Shown here: piece after piece, positions 33,941 through 42,259 of the stretch | Numbering within the stretch: position 1 is the first letter of the stretch | Layout of the letters: each line of letters starts with the position of its first letter | From: an uncultured Rhodanobacteraceae bacterium | GTDB taxonomy: Bacteria; Pseudomonadota; Gammaproteobacteria; Xanthomonadales; SZUA-5 | Assembly (NCBI GenBank): GCA_937928755.1 | Contig: CALEZI010000013.1 | Location: 1 to 51,499, forward strand | Length of the DNA: 51,499 bases | Direction: 5' to 3' | Translations under genes and position numbers: made by a program | The notes under the pieces: generated by a model | What the model was told of the DNA's origin: nothing | What the model saw: the letters and a program-made list of their open reading frames with translations, nothing else | The model's database searches: none

Positions 33941-34495
33941 TCAAACAACGATCCCGTCCCAGCGCGCGCGCCAGCGCGTGGGTGTGAACTCGGGGATCGG
34001 CATCGGCGTCAGCGCTGCGGTACCGACTTGCCAGAAGCTCTTGAACGGGCGCTTTTCGGCGGTCTTGTAGAAGTGCACCAGGTAGGCCCAGTCGCAGTGG
34101 AAGAAGTCCGCCAGCCACTGGTCGAAATCGAATACGCCGGCGTCGTGGAACAGCGTCAGGCTGAGTTCGGCCGCATCCCGCTCGTACTGGTACAACTCGG
34201 CCATGCGCTCGGCCGACAGGTTCGGATCGGGTTGCTGCACGCCGAGCGTGCGTCCGCGCTCCGACAGATTCCACTGCACCGTGTGCCCGAACAGGTGAAC
34301 CAGGATGAACAGCGCCTCCTCGGCCGGCAGATCGTGGTCGATCTGGATCTCTGCGCCGTCGAGATCGCCGGTGAACGGGTCGGGCACGTCGGCGATGATC
34401 ACCGGTATCCCGTAACGACGCTCGATCAGCGCTTCGACGAGGTTGAAGACTTCGCGGCAGCGGTCGTCGCTGGGGTAAATCGCGTTGTGGGGCAT
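33941..34495 (-). CDS. Uncharacterised protein with ImmA/IrrE-like HxxGH motif lacking the catalytic Glu
   Basis: The ATG at 34495 yields 184 residues. The region IQIDHDLPAEEALFILVHLFGHTVQW resembles the zinc helix of ImmA/IrrE peptidases (HExGH), but here it is H67-L-F-G-H71, with Leu in place of the catalytic Glu. A second helix, YERDAAELSLTLFHDAG, could supply the third ligand as in that family. Zinc binding may remain while peptidase activity is probably lost. The protein has no signal peptide and is likely cytoplasmic. Its 3' end lies 13 bases from the convergent 29-residue peptide gene. Family assignment is tentative; the exact role is unknown. Confidence 0.7.
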   Translation of the reverse strand: MPHNAIYPSDDRCREVFNLVEALIERRYGIPVIIADVPDPFTGDLDGAEIQIDHDLPAEEALFILVHLFGHTVQWNLSERGRTLGVQQPDPNLSAERMAELYQYERDAAELSLTLFHDAGVFDFDQWLADFFHCDWAYLVHFYKTAEKRPFKSFWQVGTAALTPMPIPEFTPTRWRARWDGIVV

Positions 34496-34506
34496 GGGGA
34501 TTCCTT

Positions 34507-34579
34507 TGTAGGAGCGACGTGTACGTCGCGACCAACGCATCGCAGGTATCGCGGTCGCGACGTACACGTCGCTCCTACA
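34507..34579. repeat. REPIN-type hairpin (GTAGGAGCGACGTGTACGTCGCGA)
   Basis: TGTAGGAGCGACGTGTACGT and its near-perfect reverse complement are separated by about 24 bases. It fills most of the spacer between the chorismatase gene and the downstream uncharacterised gene. Confidence 0.85.
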
Positions 34580-34602
34580 GAAGGCCGCCCCGGCAATTTC
34601 AC

Positions 34603-35559
34603 TCAAAACTGGTGCACGCCCTCGATCTCGCAGAGCAGTTCCTGGCGGCAGACATCGCCCTGCAGCACGGCAAACGCTGCGCCGGGGAAAGCCTCGCGCA
34701 GGAAGGCTTCGGTGGCGTAAAAATGTTCTTCCTCGCGCACGTACGCGCGCAGCACCGTGCCGGGGCCGAATTTGCTGTCGACGCCGGCCGCTTCGTTGGC
34801 GACTTCGAGCAGGCTGTCGAGATTGCGCCTGGTTTCCGCAAGCTGGTTGTCCAGGCGCCCCGGGTGGCGCGAACTGTGTCCGACCACGCTGGCGGTTCCG
34901 GAAATGAACAGCGCATTGCCGCGTGCGCATTGCCACAGCGCCGCACGCGAGAAACGCGGCGGTTCCGGCCCGTATTCGGGCGGGTAGTTGCGTGGCGTCA
35001 TCTGCCGCGGGTTATCGAGCATGCGCCCGGGCGTCTTCGATGCCAGCCACAGCAGGCGCAGACGATCGGAGCGATCGGGCATGCCGATCACGGTGGCCGC
35101 CGGATCGGCCTCGAACCAGGCACGTTCCAGCGCCAGTTGGCGGCCGACGCAGAACTGGCGGTAGCGTTCGGCCTGGCCCGCGCCCTCGTTGATCCGCGAG
35201 AAGTAGCTCCAGATGCGCAGCACATACGGGTAACCGGAGCTTGGCACGTAATCCAGCAGGCGCCGATAAGCCTCGTGCGTGGTGGTACCGATGCCGCCGA
35301 AATCGCGCTCGGACAGGATCAGTTCGCCGAGCATCAGGTCCTCGTCGCCGGCGAAACGCGCGGCGCCGAGCTGTCCGCCGCGCAAGCGACCGTGGCTGCG
35401 CCAGGACTCGGACAGCGAATACAGCGCCGGCATCGGCAGATCGAAACTGGCGGTGCCGACGCCGCGCGCGCCAAGGCGCCAGTCGGCGAAGGCGTCGTCC
35501 ATGCGTTCGGCCGCAAGGTCGACCAGCCAACGTGGATTGGGGTGGGAGGGTGCGGTCAT
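34603..35559 (-). CDS. xanB2: XanB2-like chorismatase (3-/4-hydroxybenzoate-forming chorismate lyase family)
   Basis: The 318-residue protein from ATG 35559 matches the chorismatase family (FkbO/Hyg5/XanB2). Signatures are the FISGTASVVGHSSRHPG segment, a Q-x-x-E-T-R-R-N-L-D-S-L-L helix and the C-terminal DVCRQELLCEIEG. In Xanthomonas, XanB2 converts chorismate into 3- and 4-hydroxybenzoate, feeding xanthomonadin pigment and ubiquinone respectively. No pigment cluster is present here, so ubiquinone supply is the more likely use, and ubiD and ubiT lie at the far end of the window. Product ratio and subtype cannot be assigned from sequence reading alone. An upstream in-frame ATG at 35616 falls in repeat DNA. 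Confidence 0.82.
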   Translation of the reverse strand: MTAPSHPNPRWLVDLAAERMDDAFADWRLGARGVGTASFDLPMPALYSLSESWRSHGRLRGGQLGAARFAGDEDLMLGELILSERDFGGIGTTTHEAYRRLLDYVPSSGYPYVLRIWSYFSRINEGAGQAERYRQFCVGRQLALERAWFEADPAATVIGMPDRSDRLRLLWLASKTPGRMLDNPRQMTPRNYPPEYGPEPPRFSRAALWQCARGNALFISGTASVVGHSSRHPGRLDNQLAETRRNLDSLLEVANEAAGVDSKFGPGTVLRAYVREEEHFYATEAFLREAFPGAAFAVLQGDVCRQELLCEIEGVHQF

Positions 35560-35586
35560 GCCTTGCAGGGAACCTCTGATCAAGTC

Positions 35587-35671
35587 GTCATTGCGAGGAG
35601 CGAAGCGACGCGGCAATCCAGAACATCTCCAAAATCAAAGTCCTGGATTGCTTCGCTGCGCTCGCAATGAC
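35587..35671. repeat. Interspersed inverted-repeat element, CATTGCGAG family, copy 2
   Basis: An 85-bp element is bounded by GTCATTGCGAGGAGCGAAG and CTTCGCTGCGCTCGCAATGAC (near-complementary arms). It is the same family as 10703-10815. It lies in the divergent spacer between the chorismatase gene and hemF. Confidence 0.85.
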
Positions 35672-35774
35672 GCACTTTGGACTTGTTCCGAGGTTTCCTG
35701 GCAGAGATTATCCGGAATGGGGAGCCGCCGCCAAGCCGCCTATCATACGCAGCCCCGCAGCCGCCGATCAGCGC

Positions 35775-36686
35775 ATGGATATCGATATCGTCCGCAACTT
35801 CCTGCTGTCGCTGCAGGATCGCATCTGTCGCGAGATCGAGGCCTTCGAGCCCGAGGCGCGATTCGCCGAGGACGCCTGGACGCGTGCGGAGGGCGGCGGC
35901 GGTCGCACCCGCGTGCTGAAGCGCGGGCAGGTGTTCGAACAGGCCGGCATCGGCTTTTCCGACGTGGTTGGCGCGAAGATGCCGGCAAGCGCCACCGCAC
36001 ATCGGCCCGAGCTGGCCGGCCAGGGTTTCCGCGCGATGGGCGTCTCGCTGGTGTTTCATCCGCGCAACCCCTACGTGCCGACCACCCACCTCAATGTGCG
36101 CCTGTTCAGCACCACCGGGCCGCAGCCGGTGTGGTGGTTCGGCGGCGGCTTCGACCTCACGCCGTATTACCCCTTCGATAGCGATATCGCCCATTGGCAT
36201 CGCATCGCCAAGGGTGTCTGCGATCCCTTCGGCGACGATCTCTACGCACGCTGGAAGCGCTGGTGCGACGACTACTTCTATCTCAAGCATCGCGGCGAAA
36301 CGCGTGGTATCGGCGGCCTGTTCTACGACGACCTCAATGGCTTCGGTTTCGATCGCTGCTTTGGGCTGATGCAGGCGGTGGCATCCGGCTTCAGCGCCGC
36401 CTACCTGCCGCTGGTCGAACGTCGCAAGGACACGCCGTACGGCGAGCGCGAGCGCGATTTCCAGCGCTACCGCCGCGGTCGCTATGTCGAATTCAACCTG
36501 GTCTGGGATCGCGGCACGCTGTTCGGCTTGCAGTCGGGCGGACGCACCGAATCGATCCTGATGTCGCTGCCGCCCGAAGTGCGCTTCGAATACGGTTACC
36601 AGCCGCCGCCCGGCAGCGCCGAGGCGCGCCTCAATGATTACCTGAAGCCGCGCGACTGGCTGACCGAGTTCGCCGATGTCGACTGA
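35775..36686 (+). CDS. hemF: Oxygen-dependent coproporphyrinogen III oxidase
   Basis: The 303-residue protein (ATG 35775) is typical in length. It has the family blocks VFEQAGIGFSDVVG, NPYVPTTHLNVR, WWFGGGFDLTPYYPF, HRGETRGIGGLFYDDL and ERRKDTPYGERERDFQ. HemF decarboxylates two propionates of coproporphyrinogen III to make protoporphyrinogen IX with O2 as oxidant, so it works aerobically. The following pseudouridine synthase gene starts 11 bases before the hemF stop. An upstream in-frame extension to 35667 runs through the CATTGCGAG repeat and is not family-like. Confidence 0.97.
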   Translation: MDIDIVRNFLLSLQDRICREIEAFEPEARFAEDAWTRAEGGGGRTRVLKRGQVFEQAGIGFSDVVGAKMPASATAHRPELAGQGFRAMGVSLVFHPRNPYVPTTHLNVRLFSTTGPQPVWWFGGGFDLTPYYPFDSDIAHWHRIAKGVCDPFGDDLYARWKRWCDDYFYLKHRGETRGIGGLFYDDLNGFGFDRCFGLMQAVASGFSAAYLPLVERRKDTPYGERERDFQRYRRGRYVEFNLVWDRGTLFGLQSGGRTESILMSLPPEVRFEYGYQPPPGSAEARLNDYLKPRDWLTEFADVD

Positions 36687-37371
36687 CGCGCCGCTCACAC
36701 TGCTGGCGGACAATGCGCGCTGGCTGGTCGTCGACAAACCGGCGGGCATCGCGGCGATCCCGGCGCGCGACGAGGACCCGGCCGATTCCTTGCGCCATCG
36801 ACTGCAGGACCAGCTCGGCGTGCCGCTGTGGGTGGTGCACCGCATCGACCGCGAGACCAGCGGCGCGATCATCTACGCGCGCGACGCGCAGGCCCATCGC
36901 GCGCTCAATCTGGCGTTCCAGCGCGCTCAGGTCGGCAAGACCTACCACGCCTGGTGCGCCGGCGCGCCAGCCGCAGCGCACGGGCGCATCGACACGCCGA
37001 TGCACAGCGCGCGCAAGGGCAAGATGCGCCCGGCGCAAGCCGGTGAACCCGGCGCGATTTCGGCGTGTACCGATTACGCGATCGAACAGCAGTGGGAACT
37101 CGCGGGCGGGCTCATTGCACGGGTGCGTTGCCACCCACGGACGGGTCGCCAGCATCAGATTCGCGTGCACCTGCGCAGCATCGGCTGCCCGATCCTGCAC
37201 GACGCCGTGTATGGCCTGGCCACCTTCAAACCGCCATTCGACCGGCTGCCGATCGCGCGACTGGCGTTGCACGCCACGGCGATCGAGGTGCCGCGCGTGC
37301 TCGAAGTCCCGGCGCAGCGCGTCGAGGCGCCGCTGGCGGCGGATCTGGTCGCTTTGCAGGATGCTCTGTAG
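36676..37371 (+). CDS. RluA-family pseudouridine synthase
   Basis: The 231-residue protein shows the RluA signature HRIDRETSGA with catalytic D58, the early VVDKPAGI segment, and the RTGRQHQIRVHL motif. It is the size of single-domain RluA/TruC-type enzymes and has no S4 domain. It isomerises uridine to pseudouridine in rRNA or tRNA; the target site cannot be read from sequence. The start overlaps the hemF stop by 11 bases, so expression is likely coupled. Confidence 0.92.
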   Translation: MSTDAPLTLLADNARWLVVDKPAGIAAIPARDEDPADSLRHRLQDQLGVPLWVVHRIDRETSGAIIYARDAQAHRALNLAFQRAQVGKTYHAWCAGAPAAAHGRIDTPMHSARKGKMRPAQAGEPGAISACTDYAIEQQWELAGGLIARVRCHPRTGRQHQIRVHLRSIGCPILHDAVYGLATFKPPFDRLPIARLALHATAIEVPRVLEVPAQRVEAPLAADLVALQDAL

Positions 37372-37421
37372 CCCGCGGCAGGCGCGCCGGTTCTGCGTGC
37401 AACACGCGATGCATTCGCCCT

Positions 37422-38612
37422 TCAGCGGGGTCGCACGCGAGTCAGCAATCCGGCAAAGGCGCGCTGTTCGACCCGATCGAGCAGATGCGCGGCCAGTCGC
37501 GGTGCGGCTCGGCCATCCTCGGGCAGCGGACGTGGCGCCAGCGTGTGGTCCAGCGCGTGGTGCAGGGACTGCGCCAGTTCCGCCAACTTGACCTCGATGC
37601 AGCCTTTGGGCGCGGCATTCGCGCCGATCCAGTAGACGTGGCGACCGAACCAGCGCGCCTCCAGCGCCAGTAGGGCGTCGTCGGTCACCAGGGCGCGGCC
37701 GCGACGCAGCAGCGCCAGTGCGCGCCAGTGCGGCAGCGGACCGAGCCGGCGCAGGCGCGGGTGGAGGTCTTGTTCGCCCAGCGGTGGCGCGCCGATCCAG
37801 TCGATGCGCAAATCGGATTCCCGCTGCAGCAGCGCCGCGACCAGCCGTTCGCCATCGGCGGCGCCGAGCTCACTGGCGATGACCACGCGTGCGGACAGCG
37901 GCTCGTGGGCGCCGCCGAGCGCATCGGCCTGTTCGCGACAAAGATCGAACAGAGGATCGCCGGTCTGCAGCGCGCGGCCGCGCGGCAATTCGATCGGCGG
38001 TGCTTCGCGGCCGACGTAGAACCAGGTGCACAGGCTGCCGAGCAGACGCCAGCGCAGGCGCGGCGCGTTGTCGGCAGTGGACGCGATGAGCGCGCTGGCA
38101 ATGCCGGCGCCGCGCGCGGCAAGGGCAGCCGCCAGGCCGCTGCGCGAGGCGCCGCCGGCGACCACCATGCCTGGCTTGACCCGGACTGCCAGGCGCAGCA
38201 TGGCCAGCGCCGCAGCGCCGGTGCCGCGCGCGCCGGGCAGACGCAGATCGGGCGCCAGACCATGTTCGCGCAGAGCCTCGCGCACGCCCGCTCCGGACTC
38301 GCCGGTATCGACCAGCAGTGCACCTTCGCCGCGGCCGGGGGCACGCAGCGCGCGCAACAAGGGCAGCAGGCGCAGCGCTTCGAGACGAGTACCGGCCACC
38401 AGCAACAGCGGTGCCGCGGTCTCTCCTGCCAGTGCCCTCGGAAGTCGGAATGCGCGCATCGGAGTCTCGTCCAGGCCTGCGGGTTTCGACTGCAAGCCTG
38501 GCCGCAAGTTCCGCGCGCGGACCGTGAAGCGCTCCACACCGACGACCTGCGAACCCAGGATCGACGTCCGCAGGCGCGGCTGCCGCGTGACGCGGGCGCG
38601 ACGGGTGCTCAT
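37422..38612 (-). CDS. Divergent UDP-GlcNAc 2-epimerase (WecB)-like protein, probably non-canonical
   Basis: The open frame of 396 residues has the GT-B-like layout of WecB. LLLVAGTRLEALRLLPLL corresponds to the family GTRPE-(A/I)-K-x-x-P start, and a DTGESGAGVREALREHGLAPDL segment follows. Near the C-terminus GPLPHWRALALLRR...LVTDDALLALEARWFG occupies the place of the usual L-x-x-(A/S)...TDSGGIQEE-A loop. The SGGxQEE substrate-binding residues are replaced, so canonical epimerase activity is doubtful. The start may be ATG 38459, just before the Rossmann-like strand, instead of 38612. It follows tex after a repeat spacer and could be a carbohydrate-binding or glycosyltransferase-like protein; the function is unproven. 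Confidence 0.65.
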   Translation of the reverse strand: MSTRRARVTRQPRLRTSILGSQVVGVERFTVRARNLRPGLQSKPAGLDETPMRAFRLPRALAGETAAPLLLVAGTRLEALRLLPLLRALRAPGRGEGALLVDTGESGAGVREALREHGLAPDLRLPGARGTGAAALAMLRLAVRVKPGMVVAGGASRSGLAAALAARGAGIASALIASTADNAPRLRWRLLGSLCTWFYVGREAPPIELPRGRALQTGDPLFDLCREQADALGGAHEPLSARVVIASELGAADGERLVAALLQRESDLRIDWIGAPPLGEQDLHPRLRRLGPLPHWRALALLRRGRALVTDDALLALEARWFGRHVYWIGANAAPKGCIEVKLAELAQSLHHALDHTLAPRPLPEDGRAAPRLAAHLLDRVEQRAFAGLLTRVRPR

Positions 38613-38666
38613 GATGCGACGGTCCCGATGCAGTCGGCGACGCCGACGCTGAGCGCGTCTCGAACG

Positions 38667-38766
38667 GAGGGCACGAGGGCATGAGGGCTCGAGGGCACGT
38701 CAATGCGGGCTCGGAGCGCGCTTGGGCTCTTGCGCGCCCTCGTGCCCTCATGCCCTCGTGCCCTCA
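38667..38766. repeat. Inverted repeat of GAGGGCA heptamers between tex and the WecB-like gene
   Basis: The left arm is built of GAGGGCACGAGGGCATGAGG followed by GCTCGAGGGCACG. The right arm (38733-38765) is its reverse complement with about one mismatch over 30 bases. The stem could be very stable in RNA. Confidence 0.75.
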
Positions 38767-38798
38767 AAGCAAGACCCTCGCAACGGCAGTTCATGGGA

Positions 38799-41207
38799 CT
38801 AGCGTTTCGCCTTCATCGCTTCGCTCAACAGGTTCCCGAGTGTACCCATCGGCGATGCCTTGGTGGCGACAGGCGGCGATGCTTGCCCGCCCTTTGGCTT
38901 GAGTCCGCCAGAGCCGCCGCGGCCCGGCGCATTCTGCGGCCGCCCGCTCGGCGGCGGCGCGGCGCTGCGACGCTCGCCGACCGGCGCATCGCGGGCAACG
39001 GTCAACTTCAGGCTGAGCCCGATGCGCTTGCGCGGGACATCGACCTCGAGCACGCGCACCTTGACGATCTGGCCGGTCTTGACCACCTCGCGCGGGTCCT
39101 TGATGTACTTGTCCGACAGCTCGGAAACGTGCGCGAGGCCATCCTGGTGCACGCCGATGTCGATGAAGGCGCCGAAAGCGGCCACATTGGTGACCACGCC
39201 TTCGAGCACCATGCCGGGGATGAGGTCGCCGATCTTGTGCACATCGGCGGAAAACTGCGCGGTCTTGAACTCCGGGCGCGGATCGCGGCCGGGCTTCAAG
39301 AGTTCGCGCAGGATGTCCTGCACCGTCGGCAGACCGAAACGATCGTCGACGAAGGCCTTGGGATCGAGCTTGGCCAGCACCGCGCCGTTGCCGATCAATT
39401 GCCCGACGGGAAGCTCGGTGGACCTGGCGATGCGATCGACCACCGGATAGGCCTCCGGGTGCACCGAGGAGCCATCCAGCGGCTGCTCGCCATCACGGAT
39501 GCGCAGGAATCCGGCGGCCTGCTCGTAGGTTTTCGGACCGAGGCGCGGCACCTCCAGCAGCTTGCGCCGCGAAGTGAACGCGCCATGCTCGTCGCGATAG
39601 CGCACCACCGCTTCGGCGGTGCCGGTCGACAGGCCGGACACCCGCGCCAGCAGCGGCGCCGACGCGGTATTGAGATCGACGCCGACCGCGTTGACGCAGT
39701 CTTCGACCACATGATCCAGGCGCGCGCCGAGCTTCACCTGGTTGACGTCGTGCTGGTACTGGCCAACGCCGATCGCCTTGGGCTCGATCTTGACCAGTTC
39801 CGCCAGCGGATCCTGCAGCCGCCGCGCGATCGACACCGCGCCGCGCAGCGACACGTCCATGCCGGGAAACTCGCGCGACGCCAGCTCGGACGCCGAATAC
39901 ACCGAGGCGCCGGCCTCGCTGACGACGATGCGCGTCAGCTTCAATTCCGGATGCTTGAGTGCGAGTTCGGCGACAAAGGCCTCGGTTTCGCGCGAGCCGG
40001 TGCCGTTGCCGATCGAGATCAGGCGTGCGCCGTGCTGCTGCGCCAATCTGGCGATGGTCGCCGCCGATTGTTCGTGCTGGTTCTTCGGTTGCAGCGGATA
40101 AATGGTGTCGGTGGCCAACACCTTGCCGGTGGTATCGACCACCGCCACCTTGACGCCGGTGCGCAGGCCGGGATCGAGTCCGATCACCGCCTTCGGGCCG
40201 GCCGGCGGCGCCAGCAGCAGGTCCTTCAGGTTGTCGCCGAAGATGCGGATCGCCTCGTCCTCGGCGCGCTCGCGGATGCGCCCGAACAAGTCCAGCGTCA
40301 GGCGCACATGCAGCTTGTGGCGCCAGGTCTGGCGGCAGGTCTCGACCAGCCAGGCGTCGGCCGCCCGGCCCTGATTGGCCACGCCGGCACGTTGGGCGAT
40401 GCGGGCTTGCGCGCGCTGGTGGCCGTGCTCGATGGCTTCCGCTTCGTCGCTGCCGCCGCGCGCATCGTTGCGCTTGACCGGCACCGGCTCCAGGTCGAGA
40501 TCGAGAATGCCCTCGGCGCGCGCGCGGAACAACGCCAGCGTGCGATGCGAGGGAATCGAACCCAGGTTGTCGACGAAATCGAAATAATCGCGAAACTTGG
40601 CGCCGTCGTTTTCCTTGCCGGGCACCACGCGGGCATGGATGCGGCCGTGTTCGTACAGCCATTCGCGCAGCTCGCCGACCAGCGCCGGGTCCTCGCTGAA
40701 GCGCTCGGAGAGGATCGAGCGCGCGCCTTCGAGCGCGCCGGCGACGTCGGCAACGCCTTTTTCGGCGTCCACGAACGCGAGCGCAGCCGTTTCGGGTGCC
40801 AGCGTCGGATCGTGCAGCAGCGCATCGGCCAGCGGCTCCAGTCCGGCCTCGCGCGCGATCTGCGCCTTGGTGCGGCGCTTCGGCTTGTACGGCAGGTACA
40901 AATCCTCCAGCCGCGCCTTGGTCTCGGCGTGTTCGATCTCGACCCGCAGCGATTCGCTCAACTTGCCCTGTTCGTCGATGCTCGCCAGCACGGCGGCGCG
41001 CCGCTCTTCCAGATCGCGCAGATAGCCCAGGCGCTCCTCCAGCGTGCGCAACTGGCTGTCGTCCAGCGCCCCGGTCACTTCCTTGCGGTAGCGCGCGATG
41101 AACGGCACCGTCGCGCCCTCATCCAGCAGCCGCACCGCGGCGATCACTTGTTCATTGCGGGCACTGATTTCAGCGGCGATACGCGATTCGATGGACGGCA
41201 AAGCCAT
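38799..41207 (-). CDS. tex: Tex-family RNA-binding transcriptional accessory protein
   Basis: The 802-residue protein from ATG 41207 follows the Tex layout. It has an N-terminal helical region with VPFIARYRKEVTGALDD and LEDLYLPYKPKRRTKAQIAREAG, a YqgF-like RNase H fold with GLDPGLRTGVKVAV, and helix-hairpin-helix segments (SGLSTGTAEAVVRYRDEHG). The C-terminal S1 RNA-binding domain carries GMVLEGVVTNVAAFGAFIDIGVHQDGL. Tex binds nucleic acid and affects transcription, often of virulence or toxin genes. The tail adds a Gly/Pro/Lys-rich segment beyond the S1 domain. An open extension to 41402 is not family-like. Confidence 0.96.
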   Translation of the reverse strand: MALPSIESRIAAEISARNEQVIAAVRLLDEGATVPFIARYRKEVTGALDDSQLRTLEERLGYLRDLEERRAAVLASIDEQGKLSESLRVEIEHAETKARLEDLYLPYKPKRRTKAQIAREAGLEPLADALLHDPTLAPETAALAFVDAEKGVADVAGALEGARSILSERFSEDPALVGELREWLYEHGRIHARVVPGKENDGAKFRDYFDFVDNLGSIPSHRTLALFRARAEGILDLDLEPVPVKRNDARGGSDEAEAIEHGHQRAQARIAQRAGVANQGRAADAWLVETCRQTWRHKLHVRLTLDLFGRIRERAEDEAIRIFGDNLKDLLLAPPAGPKAVIGLDPGLRTGVKVAVVDTTGKVLATDTIYPLQPKNQHEQSAATIARLAQQHGARLISIGNGTGSRETEAFVAELALKHPELKLTRIVVSEAGASVYSASELASREFPGMDVSLRGAVSIARRLQDPLAELVKIEPKAIGVGQYQHDVNQVKLGARLDHVVEDCVNAVGVDLNTASAPLLARVSGLSTGTAEAVVRYRDEHGAFTSRRKLLEVPRLGPKTYEQAAGFLRIRDGEQPLDGSSVHPEAYPVVDRIARSTELPVGQLIGNGAVLAKLDPKAFVDDRFGLPTVQDILRELLKPGRDPRPEFKTAQFSADVHKIGDLIPGMVLEGVVTNVAAFGAFIDIGVHQDGLAHVSELSDKYIKDPREVVKTGQIVKVRVLEVDVPRKRIGLSLKLTVARDAPVGERRSAAPPPSGRPQNAPGRGGSGGLKPKGGQASPPVATKASPMGTLGNLLSEAMKAKR

Positions 41208-41440
41208 GATGGGCGGGCGGGTTCCGGTTGCGAAGTTGGGGCGGAGCATAGCCGCGGCGGGAGCAGGCGTGGCAAAACCAGCCCAGCTGGCGACGCGGAC
41301 TCTGCGCTGCATGCCTTGCGGCGCGCGCCCGACGCCCTGCGTAGTGCGCCGAAAGGATTGTCGCCAACTGGAACCTTGTGCTCCCCGGGCAGCTCCTACC
41401 AACGCTGTCGGCTCGGCAGCTCAATGATTGGAGTGAGTTC

Positions 41441-42160
41441 ATGAAACTGCATGGGTTGCTGCTGGTGGGTCTGATTTTCGCCGCGCACGCGGACGCCGCC
41501 GATGAGCAAGCGAAGGTCCGGGCCGCCATAACGGCGCTGGCTCCCGACGCCAGGATAGAGTCGCTGCGCCCTGCGGCGATGCCCGGCGTCTACGAAGCGG
41601 TGGTCGGCGGAACGGAGGTGTACGTCAGCGCCGACGGCAAGTTTCTGCTCACCGGCGCGTTGTGGGATGTGTCGGCGGGCAAGAACCTGACCGAAGTGAC
41701 CCGCGCGGGACGGCGCAAGGAAGCGGTCGCGACCATTCAAGCCGACCAGCGCATCGTGTTCGCGCCGGAGAATGCGCGCCACCGGGTCACCGTGTTCACC
41801 GACCTCGACTGCGGTTACTGCCGCAAGCTGCACGACGAGGTGAAGGCCTACAACGACGCTGGCATCAGCGTCGAATACGTGCTGTTCCCGCGTGGCGGTT
41901 TGGACTCGCCCTCGCATGCCGCGGCGGTGTCGGTGTGGTGCGCCGACGATCGCCGGCAAGCGCTGACCCTGGCCAAGCGCGGCGAACCGGTGGCGCCGAA
42001 GATCTGTCCGAACCCGATTCGCGAGGAGTTTGAGATCGGCCAGCGCATCGGCATCGGCAGCACGCCGACCATCGTCACCGAGGGCGGCAGCCTGATCCTC
42101 GGTTATGTGCCGCCGCAGCAGTTGCTGGCGCAACTGGACGCGGCGCGAGCGGCGCCCTGA
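41441..42160 (+). CDS. dsbC: Thiol:disulfide interchange protein DsbC
   Basis: ATG 41441 has GGAG eight bases upstream and starts a signal peptide (KLHGLLLVGLIFAAHADA). The 239-residue protein has a DsbC dimerisation domain (SLRPAAMPGVYEAVVGG) and a thioredoxin domain with the C124-G-Y-C127 active site in TDLDCGYCRKLH. A second cysteine pair (VWCADD...KICPNP) and a cis-Pro loop (GSTPTIV) follow. It isomerises wrong disulphides in periplasmic proteins, kept reduced by DsbD. The Cys-paired modules of the giant subtilase here are plausible clients, by inference. Confidence 0.95.
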   Translation: MKLHGLLLVGLIFAAHADAADEQAKVRAAITALAPDARIESLRPAAMPGVYEAVVGGTEVYVSADGKFLLTGALWDVSAGKNLTEVTRAGRRKEAVATIQADQRIVFAPENARHRVTVFTDLDCGYCRKLHDEVKAYNDAGISVEYVLFPRGGLDSPSHAAAVSVWCADDRRQALTLAKRGEPVAPKICPNPIREEFEIGQRIGIGSTPTIVTEGGSLILGYVPPQQLLAQLDAARAAP

Positions 42161-42259
42161 CAGCCACGGTAGGTGCGCGCCGGTAGCGGGCGACCCCGAG
42201 CCCGGGACGACGCCGCACGAGTGGCGCCGCCTGCCCGCGGCTTCAAGCGCAGCGCGCGT

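Noticed and set aside
34028..34720. Plus-strand frame of 230 codons across the ImmA-like gene
   Set aside because: It is antisense to a better-supported gene and runs into the REPIN hairpin.
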